From the NCBI RefSeq assembly GCF_000717055.1, contig NZ_JNXI01000014.1:186001-250000 (forward strand): DNA of 64,000 nt. The letters are read 5' to 3'. A model generated the notes under the pieces. The model was not told the DNA's origin. It made no database searches and saw nothing but the letters and a program-made list of their open reading frames with translations. A program made the position numbers and the translations under genes. Numbering within the stretch: position 1 is the stretch's first letter; every line of letters starts with the position of its first letter. Shown here in pieces: positions 27,985 through 34,640 of this stretch. Source of the DNA: Streptomyces iakyrus. Its GTDB lineage: Bacteria; Actinomycetota; Actinomycetes; Streptomycetales; Streptomycetaceae.

Positions 27985-29304
27985 TCACGAGGCATCGCAG
28001 AGCTCGCCCCAGCACGCCTCCAGCAGTGCGCCGGTGTGTGCGGAGTAGCGGGCGGTGAAGCCGTCGAAGCGGCGGTCGGTGCGCTGCAGTCCGGGAGTGG
28101 AGCTGGTGGAGGTCACCGTCCAGGCGGCGTCGCCACTGCTGCTGTCGGCCGCGTGCGGGTGAGCCTTCAGCGCGGAGGGTGAGGTGGGTGGCTTGACGGC
28201 GAGGGCGTCACTGGGGACGCCGAAGGCGGCTGCAGCTCGGGCCCGGATGTCAGAAGCCGATGTGTCCGCAGCTGTGGCCTCCTCCGATGGCCCACCGGAC
28301 GGCACGGCGGCGGCGTTGCAGACCCGTACGGTGACCACGCACTCGGATAGGCCAGGCACGCTGGCCAGGCAGCTGTCGGGGTCGTTCTCCAGGCAGGCCT
28401 GCAGAGCCTGCTGGTCCACGCCGTTGAACGTGGCGGGCAAGCCGGCCGCAGCAACATCCCGGCTGTGCGTCGGGGCAGCCGGGGAGGCAGTGGCGGCGGC
28501 CTGCCGGCGCGGCTTGCTCACGGTCCACTGGGTGAACTTGCTGTTGTCGGTCAGCTTGGTGGTGAAGCAGTTCGGCGGCTTGTGGGTCGTGCTGCACACG
28601 GGGAGCGTGACGGACTTGGCCACGTTGGGCGTCGCCACCTGCTGCCACACCTTGTTCCCGGTCATGAACTGCATACGGTTCGCGATCGAGGGGACGTTGA
28701 TGTACTTGGGTCCCATCACCTCGAGGCCGACGTCGATGCGGTTGGTGTTACCGCCCAGCACCTTGAGCTGTTTGGTGGTGGAGCCGACCTTGTTGAAGTC
28801 GTAGAGCACATCCCACTGGTTGCCGCTGTCCTGGCGGACGGTCATGTAGGTGTGGTTGCGCTTGTCCGGCTTGGTCGGGTTGACCCCGGCCTTGATGGCT
28901 GTCGTGCGACCACCGCTGGTAGTCAGCTCCGACCAGCGCGGCCCGTAGGTGTGGGTGGTCTTCCCCGTCTTCTCCGCGTACAGGCCGATCTCGATGTTGG
29001 GAGCCAGCGGACCGCTCGACGTGTTCGGGCTGACGCGCATGTAGTTGGCCACCTGCACGGTCGTAGACCCGGTGTCGACCTGATCGAAGGTGATCGGTAT
29101 GTTGCGCCAGGTGGCGAAGCCGCCGATCATCGGCTCGCCCGGCTGACTGCACGTCATCGCCCAGAAGGTGATCCGGGCGTTGTAGAGGCCGGTGCAGGCT
29201 TCCTTGGGCGCGGCGGCACTCGCGGACGGGGCGGTGCCGAGGATGGTGAGTGCGGTGACCCCGGCGCATGCCGAGGCCAAGAATCTCGCGCGCGAACGCG
29301 ACAA
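27985..29304 (-). CDS. Secreted protein of unknown function, first gene of the nuclease operon
   Basis: 439 residues. A signal peptide (RARFLASACAGVTALTILGTAPSASA) precedes a beta-rich region with paired cysteines (EACTGLYNARITFWAMTC, VCSTTHKPPNCFT) and a long Ala/Ser-rich linker. A C-terminal part contains CLENDPDSC, ECVVTVRVC and a final CWGELC. No family recognised. TTG start at 29302-29304 with GGGGG upstream, inside an inverted repeat. The stop is 55 bp before the DNase start. Its position suggests a carrier, targeting or partner protein of the DNase (inference). Confidence 0.7.
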   Translation of the reverse strand: MSRSRARFLASACAGVTALTILGTAPSASAAAPKEACTGLYNARITFWAMTCSQPGEPMIGGFATWRNIPITFDQVDTGSTTVQVANYMRVSPNTSSGPLAPNIEIGLYAEKTGKTTHTYGPRWSELTTSGGRTTAIKAGVNPTKPDKRNHTYMTVRQDSGNQWDVLYDFNKVGSTTKQLKVLGGNTNRIDVGLEVMGPKYINVPSIANRMQFMTGNKVWQQVATPNVAKSVTLPVCSTTHKPPNCFTTKLTDNSKFTQWTVSKPRRQAAATASPAAPTHSRDVAAAGLPATFNGVDQQALQACLENDPDSCLASVPGLSECVVTVRVCNAAAVPSGGPSEEATAADTSASDIRARAAAAFGVPSDALAVKPPTSPSALKAHPHAADSSSGDAAWTVTSTSSTPGLQRTDRRFDGFTARYSAHTGALLEACWGELCDAS

Positions 29305-29346
29305 GGTTCCCCCTAGGAGCGATCAAGAGTGGTCACAGGGGAACCT
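29304..29346 (-). promoter_or_regulatory. Inverted repeat covering the ribosome site of the island operon
   Basis: AGGTTCCCC (29304-29312) is the exact reverse complement of GGGGAACCT (29338-29346), with 25 bp between. On the minus strand the distal arm overlaps the GGGGG ribosome site and the first base of the TTG start, so the upstream arm could sequester it in mRNA. A possible -10 (TATAAG, plus-strand CTTATA at 29374-29379) lies just upstream. Confidence 0.5.
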
Positions 29347-29479
29347 ACATGTGCTCTTTTTCTGGCACATCTGCTTATAAGGCAAGTTGGCTGAGTCGCT
29401 ACAGGTGATCACGGCCACATCTGTCGTCGGCTCACCGGTACCTGCACCGGGGTAAGGACGTTGCCTTGGAGTGAATCCA

Positions 29480-30392
29480 CACGGTCCGCAGCCAGCGGCC
29501 GAGGATTGTCTCGCGCCGACCACGACGGGCAAGGTCGAGCGGTTCCATCAGACGCTGCGGCGTTGACTCCTGGACGACTGCGGTGCGTTCGAGAGCATCG
29601 GGGCGGCTCAGGCGGCGCTGGATGCGTGGGTGGAGGAATACAACTCCGTCCGGCCGCATCAGGCCCTGGACATGCAGTCTCCGGCCGAGAGGTTCGCCCC
29701 GGTTCCCGAGCAGGAGCGGGATGTGCTGGGCCTGCGGGTGCCCGGAGTGCTCGGGCTGGTGCCTCAGCAGAGGCATGCTCCCGCCGAGCCAGAACCGGCT
29801 GAGGCGATGCCTGTTTCCGTCCATGCGCTTGAGGAGAGCGCGCCATCGGCGCAGGTGCAGGACGGCGGACCGGTGGAGTTCGAGCGGGTGGTGCCGGCGA
29901 GTGGGAATCTGCAGGTTGCGGGCAAGCAGTTCTGGCTCGGCCCGGCCCGCTCGGGGCTGACGGTGACGTTCTGGGCCGACACACAGGTGATCCACTTGCT
30001 GATCGCCGGGTCGCGGATCAAGTCGGTGCGGTCGCACCTGTCGGTGGCGGACCTGGCTCAGCTGGCGGCCCGGGGTGGGCGTGCGGCGGGGCCGTCGCCG
30101 CTGCCGACGGGTGACGGTGCTGCGTTCGAGGTGGACCGGACGGTGAACAAGCACGGGCTGGTGGGTCTGGGCGGGCGCCAGGTGCTGGCGGCGGAGATCC
30201 TGGGCGGGCGCCGGGTGAGCGTCCGCATCGACGAGGCGACGCTGTCGTTCTTCGATCCGTCCTCGCGGGAGCTGCTGCGTGTGCGGCCCAACCCGCTCAC
30301 CAGCGAGGAGGTGCAGCGGTTGCACGGTCTGCGGCCCGCGGGCCCGCCGCCCCGGCCCCGGATGGAGCCGGTGCGGGTCCAGCGGCGGGTTA
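29480..30392 (+). pseudogene. IS481-type transposase remnant
   Basis: The reading contains the end of an rve integrase core: TTGKVERFHQTLRR, then an in-frame TGA, then ALDAWVEEYNSVRPHQALDMQSP. It continues into the IS481 C-terminal extension with VNKHGLVGLGGRQVLAAEILGGRRVSVRID. The N-terminal half with the first two catalytic acids is missing and the stop at ~29567 breaks the rest. The right end runs into the integrase at ~30392. I could not define terminal inverted repeats, so the element is a truncated relic. Confidence 0.75.
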
Positions 30393-31127
30393 GCGCGGTC
30401 CTCGGTCAAGCGAGCCATGGCGCGGGACAAGGTGAAGCGCAACGTCGTCGAGCTGTGCTCAGTGCCTCAGGGCCAGGCTGGGCGGCCGTCCAAGGCGCTC
30501 AGCTTCGCTCAAGTTGAGACGGTACTCAAGGCGGCCGAGGGGACCTCGATGCACGCGTACATCGTCGTCGCCCTGCTCACCGGTGCCCGCACTGAGGAGT
30601 TGCGGGCGCTGACCTGGGACCACGTCTTCCTCAAGGGCAGGCTGGACGCCGATCCGCCGCAGCCCCCGCACATCGCCGTGTGGCGTTCGGTCTGGCGCGG
30701 CGGGGACACCAAGACACGGAAGTCCCGGCGAACGCTCGCTCTGCCGGCGCGTTGCGTCGAGGTCCTGTGGCAGCAGTTCGAGGACCAGGGTTGGGAGCGG
30801 CTCGCCGCTGGCGACAGCTGGGAGGAACACGGACTGGTCTTCTCCTCGGCCGTCGGCAAGCCGCTCGACGCGACCAACGTCCGGCGGGCCTTCCGCCAGG
30901 CGCTCAAGGACGCAGAGGGGATCAACGCCGACGAGTGGACACCGCGGGAGCTCCGCCACAGCTTCGTGTCCCTGCTCTCCGACCGGGGCGTCCCGCTGGA
31001 GGAGATCTCCCGGCTCGTCGGCCGCTCCGGCACGGACGTGACCGAGGAGGTCTACCGGAAGCAGATCCGGCCCGTGATCCAGACCGGCGCCGTGGACGGC
31101 ATCTTCAAGCGGGATCCGGAGCGGTAG
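30393..31127 (+). pseudogene. Tyrosine integrase, N-terminal part lost to IS481
   Basis: About 244 residues of the C-terminal catalytic domain of a phage/pSAM2-type integrase. It carries Arg I in LLTGARTEELRALTW, the beta-hairpin Lys in GGDTKTRKSRRTLALP, HxxR in PRELRHSFVSLLSDRGV and the Tyr in VTEEVYRKQIRPVI. The usual GH before the tyrosine box reads GR (RLVGRSGTDVTEE), so the third conserved His is changed. The core-binding domain upstream of SSVKRAMARDKVKRN has been replaced by transposase sequence. It sits 77 bp from tRNA-Pro, the likely attachment site. Unlikely to be active. Confidence 0.85.
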
Positions 31128-31156
31128 TCACGCAGATAGACACGTACAACGAATCA

Positions 31157-31186
31157 GACCCACCTACAAAAGTTCGTAAGTGGGTC
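31157..31186 (+). terminator. Hairpin after integrase
   Basis: GACCCAC-C-TAC (31157-31167) pairs with GTA-A-GTGGGTC (31176-31186). It lies between the integrase stop and the tRNA 3' end, and may end either transcript. Confidence 0.5.
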
Positions 31187-31204
31187 CGACCTTGTATTTC
31201 TCTG

Positions 31205-31278
31205 TCGGGGTGGCGGGATTTGAACCCACGACCTCTTCGTCCCGAACGAAGCGCGCTGCCAAGCTGCGCTACACCCCG
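31205..31278 (-). tRNA. tRNA-Pro(CGG)
   Basis: On the minus strand a 74-nt cloverleaf begins CGGGGTGTAGCGCAGCTTGG and ends CCACCCCGA. Acceptor CGGGGTG pairs with CACCCCG; anticodon stem CTTCG/CGAAG encloses loop TTCGGGA with anticodon CGG (plus-strand 31242-31244). The T-arm has GTTCAAATC. CCA is not encoded. Its 3' end is the probable integration target of the neighbouring element. Confidence 0.97.
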
Positions 31279-31325
31279 ATGTCGCTGCTGTCGCGGCGAC
31301 GACGTTTACTTTAGCCCACCGGTGG

Positions 31326-32096
31326 CTAGAGACGAAATCCGGTTTTACCGCGGTGGCGGATGGGGTTCGGGCGGGCGTGGTCGACGGCCACGAGGAGCAC
31401 CGCCAGCGCGTAGAAGGAGAGGCCCAGGAGGAGGGCGTTGCCGAGGACGCTCTTGAAGCCGTCCTGGCCGACGTCCAGGAACGGGTAGAGGTAGCGGTCG
31501 GGCGTGCCCGGGAGGAGCAGCTCGCCCCGGGTGAGGCAGAAGGCCAGGTAGGCCATGGGGTACAGGAGCCAGGTGCTGGCCTGGCGGAGGTGCATGCGGC
31601 CGGGGGACGTGAGCAGGAGCCAGTCCAGTACCGCCGCGATCGGCGTCACGGTGTGCAGCACGGCGTGGGAGAGGGCCTGCCCGCCCGCCGGGGCGGCGGC
31701 CTCGCCCGTGAGGGAGAAGGGGCTCGCCGCGTTCATCAGGAGCAGGTGGTGCACCAGGGCCGCGATGACGACGTAGAGCAGCGTCGCTCCCAGGACGGCG
31801 CCCGGCAGGGGCCGGCCGGTCGTCCATGCGCGGCGGGCCGAGAGGACCATGACCAGCGCCAGCAGCATGTTGCTCTGGATCGTGAAGTGACTCAGGACCC
31901 GGGTCGGGTCGCCGAGGAGCAGTTCGAGTGTCACGCCCCCGGCCGCCGCGAGGGCGATCAGCAGGCGGAAGGCCGCGGCCGCGGGGCGGCGGACCGGGGT
32001 GACGACGGCCGTGGCGGGCACGGGGGAGGGCTTCAGTGCCGGCGGAAACGGGATCGCGGGGAGGTCCGGGATGTCCCGGGGTATCGGGGCGGTCAT
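31326..32096 (-). CDS. Pr6Pr/FAR-17a-like membrane protein
   Basis: 256 residues, six to seven hydrophobic helices. The family hallmark near the N-terminal helices, LSHFTIQSNMLLALVMVLSARRAW, is present, followed by HHLLLMN, HTVTPIAAVLDWLL and LYPMAYLAFCLTRGE with PFLDV. It matches the Pr6Pr/AIG1 hydrolase-like membrane family. Several His residues in helices are conserved in that family. Cell membrane. Function in bacteria is unknown. It ends 47 bp from the tRNA. Confidence 0.8.
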   Translation of the reverse strand: MTAPIPRDIPDLPAIPFPPALKPSPVPATAVVTPVRRPAAAAFRLLIALAAAGGVTLELLLGDPTRVLSHFTIQSNMLLALVMVLSARRAWTTGRPLPGAVLGATLLYVVIAALVHHLLLMNAASPFSLTGEAAAPAGGQALSHAVLHTVTPIAAVLDWLLLTSPGRMHLRQASTWLLYPMAYLAFCLTRGELLLPGTPDRYLYPFLDVGQDGFKSVLGNALLLGLSFYALAVLLVAVDHARPNPIRHRGKTGFRL

Positions 32097-32371
32097 GCCC
32101 CCACGCTGGCAGAAACGGACATAGGGGGCGATGTGGGCGGGGCTGTGTGGGTTACCCGGCCCCAGCCGACCTCAGGCCCCGGTCCCGACGGGCTCCAGCC
32201 TCAGTCCCGACCAGCCCAGCCGCCAGCCCTGGTTCCGTCCGGTTCCGGTCGCGGTTCGCGGTCCCGGCCAGCCGCCAGCCCTGGCTCAGTCCGGTTCCGG
32301 CCGCTAACCCGACCGGCTCGGCGGCCCCAGTCCCGTCCGGCTCTGGCCCAGTCCCGCCCGGCCCCTCCGCG
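32097..32371. repeat. Intergenic region with two imperfect 37-bp direct repeats
   Basis: CCAGCCGCCAGCCCTGG starts a unit at 32216-32252 and again at 32268-32304 (period 52 bp); the units differ at only a few positions. Shorter variants of GTCCGGTTCCGG and CAGTCCCG recur through 32160-32365. Polymorphic-looking and non-coding. Confidence 0.65.
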
Positions 32372-33313
32372 TTACCCCCGCGGGTCCTCGTCGCGCCCGA
32401 CCAACGTCAGCAACGTGGCCTCAGGCGGGCACCCGAACCGTACCGGCGTGTAGCGGTTCGTGCCGCAGCCCGCCGACACGTGCAGGTACGACGTGTTGCC
32501 CTCCGCCCTGTGCCGGGACAGGCCCTTCACCCGGTCCGTGTCCAGGTCGCAGTTGGTGACCAGGGCGCCGTAGAAGGGGATGCACAGCTGGCCGCCGTGG
32601 GTGTGGCCGGCCAGGATCAGGGGGTAGGCGTCGGCCGTGAAGGCGTCCAGGGTGCGCAGGTAGGGGGCGTGCACGACGCCCATGGAGAAGTCCGCCGCCT
32701 CGGACGGGCCGCCGGCCACCTGCGCGTAGCGGTCCCGTTTGATGTGCGGGTCGTCCAGGCCCGTGAGCTCCACCGAGGCGCCCTCCAGCTTGAGCTCGCC
32801 CCGCGAGTTGGTCAGGTTGAGCCAGCCCGCCGCGTCGAAGCCGTCCCGCAGGTCCTCCCACGGGTTGTGCACGACGCCCTCGGCCGGCGCGTTGCCGTTG
32901 AGCCCGTGGCGGCCCTGGGCCTTCTCCAGCAGGTAGCGGGCGGGGTTGCGCAGCTTGGGGCCGTAGTAGTCGTTGGAGCCGAAGACGTACGCGCCCGGGA
33001 ACTCCATCAGGGGGCCGAGCGCGTCCAGGACCTCGGGGACGCCCTCCGGGTCGGACAGGTTGTCGCCCGTGTTGATCACGAAGTCGGGGCGCAGGCCCGC
33101 CAGCGACCGCAGCCAGCGCTGCTTCTTGCGCTGGCCCCCGACCATGTGGATGTCGGAGACCTGGAGCACACGCAGCGGGCGCATTCCCGGGGGCAGGACC
33201 GGGACGGTGACCCGGCGCAGGCGGAAGGAGCGGGCCTCGAAGCCCGCCGCGTACAACAGACCGGCGGCGCCAGCCGCCGCGATTCCCAGGGGGACTCCGT
33301 ATCGCGCGCGCAT
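32372..33313 (-). CDS. Membrane-anchored metallophosphoesterase (YaeI-like)
   Basis: 313 residues. An N-terminal membrane helix (GIAAAGAAGLLYAAG) is followed by a calcineurin-like phosphoesterase domain with all metal motifs: DxH in VLQVSDIHMVGG, GD in VINTGDNLSD, GSND, GxH region and LAGHTHGGQL. It ends PVRFGCPPEATLLTL. Relatives hydrolyse phosphodiesters, including UDP-linked sugars or lipid precursors; the substrate is open. ATG start at 33311-33313 after a weak GGGA site. Confidence 0.93.
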   Translation of the reverse strand: MRARYGVPLGIAAAGAAGLLYAAGFEARSFRLRRVTVPVLPPGMRPLRVLQVSDIHMVGGQRKKQRWLRSLAGLRPDFVINTGDNLSDPEGVPEVLDALGPLMEFPGAYVFGSNDYYGPKLRNPARYLLEKAQGRHGLNGNAPAEGVVHNPWEDLRDGFDAAGWLNLTNSRGELKLEGASVELTGLDDPHIKRDRYAQVAGGPSEAADFSMGVVHAPYLRTLDAFTADAYPLILAGHTHGGQLCIPFYGALVTNCDLDTDRVKGLSRHRAEGNTSYLHVSAGCGTNRYTPVRFGCPPEATLLTLVGRDEDPRG

Positions 33314-33459
33314 ACGACCATCGTGTCAGACCCCGGCCCTTGCCCGTGCCCCTGCGGTGCCCGTGCGGTGCCCGAAATCCCGTGACACCACCGGCCCTTC
33401 GGCCGCGGTCTCCTAAATGAAGGGGCGCTCCTCCTCCCGCACCTGCGACAATCGACCCC

Positions 33460-33924
33460 ATGACCACGCTCAAGTCGAAGCTGCAGGACGACCTCAACGT
33501 TGCGATCAAGGAGCGCGACGAGCTGCGCTCCTCGACGCTCCGGCTGACGCTCGCCGCGATCACCAAGGAGGAGGTCGCGGGCAAGGAGAAGCGCGTGCTC
33601 TCCGACGACGAGGTGCAGAAGGTGATCGCCCGGGAGGCGAAGAAGCGGCGTGAGGCGGCCGACGCCTTCGCGCAGGGTGGCCGGGCCGAGCAGGCCGAGC
33701 GGGAGAAGGCGGAGGGCGAGGTCCTCGCCACGTACCTGCCGCAGCAGCTGTCGGACGAGCAGCTCCAGGAGATCGTCGCCCAGGCCGTCGAGGAGGCGAA
33801 GGCGGCCGGTGCCGAGGGGCCGCGGGCCATGGGCGCGGTCATGAAGATCGTGAACCCGAAGGTGGCCGGGCAGGCGGAGGGCGGCCGCGTCGCCGCCGTC
33901 GTGAAGAAGATCCTCGCGGGCTAG
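33460..33924 (+). CDS. GatB/YqeY-domain protein
   Basis: 154 residues, the standard YqeY length: MTTLKSKLQDDLNVAIKERDELRSSTLRLTLAAI at the N-terminus, then EVQKVIAREAKKRREAADAF, and the C-terminal GatB-like helical domain with YLPQQLSDEQLQEIV and GPRAMGAVMKIVNPKVAG. Soluble; it may bind tRNA or an amidotransferase. It is followed by a 10-bp-stem terminator. Biological role is not established in the family. Confidence 0.95.
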   Translation: MTTLKSKLQDDLNVAIKERDELRSSTLRLTLAAITKEEVAGKEKRVLSDDEVQKVIAREAKKRREAADAFAQGGRAEQAEREKAEGEVLATYLPQQLSDEQLQEIVAQAVEEAKAAGAEGPRAMGAVMKIVNPKVAGQAEGGRVAAVVKKILAG

Positions 33925-33932
33925 CGAGCCCG

Positions 33933-33968
33933 GTCCTGTCCCTCCTCCGTTCGAGGGTGGGACAGGAC
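33933..33968 (+). terminator. Terminator hairpin after yqeY-like gene
   Basis: GTCCTGTCCC (33933-33942) pairs with GGGACAGGAC (33959-33968) around a 16-nt loop; the stem starts 9 nt past the stop codon. No long U-tract, as is usual in Streptomyces. Confidence 0.75.
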
Positions 33969-34095
33969 GCCGTCTTGCTCGCGGTCGTGCGGTCGCTTGG
34001 TCGTGAGGACGCGAAAGTGTGATTTCTGAGACACCGGCCCAGTGGCGCGTGTTAGCGTCGGCCAGTTCTGAACGCTCGTTCGAATCGAGGGTGGA

Positions 34096-34536
34096 ATGAC
34101 TGGGTCGAGACGTGTTCTCAAGGCCTCCATGACCGCGGCGGCCGTGGTCGCCGCGACATTGGGCTTTTCGGGGACGGCGGAGGCGGCGGGCAGCTGTTCG
34201 GGAAGCCTCATCGATACGTACAACGTCACGGGGGACTACAGCCCCTACACCGGGCAGTACGTCGGCCAGGTCCGGCTCTACTGGGACGGCACGAACAACT
34301 GCGCGATCTTCACCAAGTCCGGAGGACCGCTCTACGGCGTGACCACCTCGATGAGCATCAAGCTCATGGCCAACACGTCTCCGGAACGGAGCGACACCGA
34401 CTCAGGGAACTTCGCGCAGTACGCGGGCCCGGTGAAGGTCGCCGCCGCCGGAAAGTGCGTGAGGTGGGAAGGATCGATCGTGTACAACGGCCGGACCGTC
34501 GCGTACGACTCGAGCGGCTGGCAGCACTGCGGCTGA
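34096..34536 (+). CDS. Secreted spore-associated-protein-like small protein
   Basis: 146 residues. A signal peptide (RRVLKASMTAAAVVAATLGFSGTAEA) leads a ~115-residue mature domain with four cysteines (SCSGSLIDTY, NNCAIFTKSG, GKCVRWEGS, WQHCG). The end FAQYAGPVKVAAAGKCVRWEG matches the YYAGPV...A..KCV.W pattern I associate with SapA (spore-associated protein) of Streptomyces. Exported, probably disulphide-bonded, function unknown. It is followed by a 23-bp-stem terminator shared with the converging PBP gene. Confidence 0.75.
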   Translation: MTGSRRVLKASMTAAAVVAATLGFSGTAEAAGSCSGSLIDTYNVTGDYSPYTGQYVGQVRLYWDGTNNCAIFTKSGGPLYGVTTSMSIKLMANTSPERSDTDSGNFAQYAGPVKVAAAGKCVRWEGSIVYNGRTVAYDSSGWQHCG

Positions 34537-34558
34537 CACCGGAAACACCTGACTGGCA

Positions 34559-34615
34559 GAAGCACCCGGCCCCTTCCTTCACGAGGATCCTCTGAAGGAA
34601 GGGGCCGGGTGCTTC
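34559..34615 (+). terminator. Very strong hairpin between converging genes
   Basis: A perfect 23-bp stem (34559-34581 against 34593-34615, beginning GAAGCACCCGGCCCC) encloses an 11-nt loop. It sits between the secreted-protein gene and the converging penicillin-binding-protein gene, and probably ends both transcripts. Confidence 0.9.
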
Positions 34616-34640
34616 GGGTGCGTTCCGTCACGCCGGTCGA

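Larger units (their letters stand above)
24110..31204. mobile_element. Decayed integrative island at tRNA-Pro
   Basis: Visibly lower GC than the flanks, genes almost all on the minus strand, and a tyrosine-integrase remnant whose end lies 77 bp from the 3' end of tRNA-Pro define an element inserted on the 3' side of the tRNA. Contents: IS481 remnant, secreted protein, NucA/NucB DNase, ComJ-like gene, motif-sharing gene pair and two gene fragments. I found no second copy of the tRNA 3' end at the left side, so the left boundary (between 24105 and 24134) is inferred from the gene break only. Confidence 0.6.

Noticed and set aside
26571..28058. Long plus-strand frame opposite the DNase gene
   Set aside because: Composition-driven shadow: the minus strand has signal peptide, ribosome site and nuclease motif.
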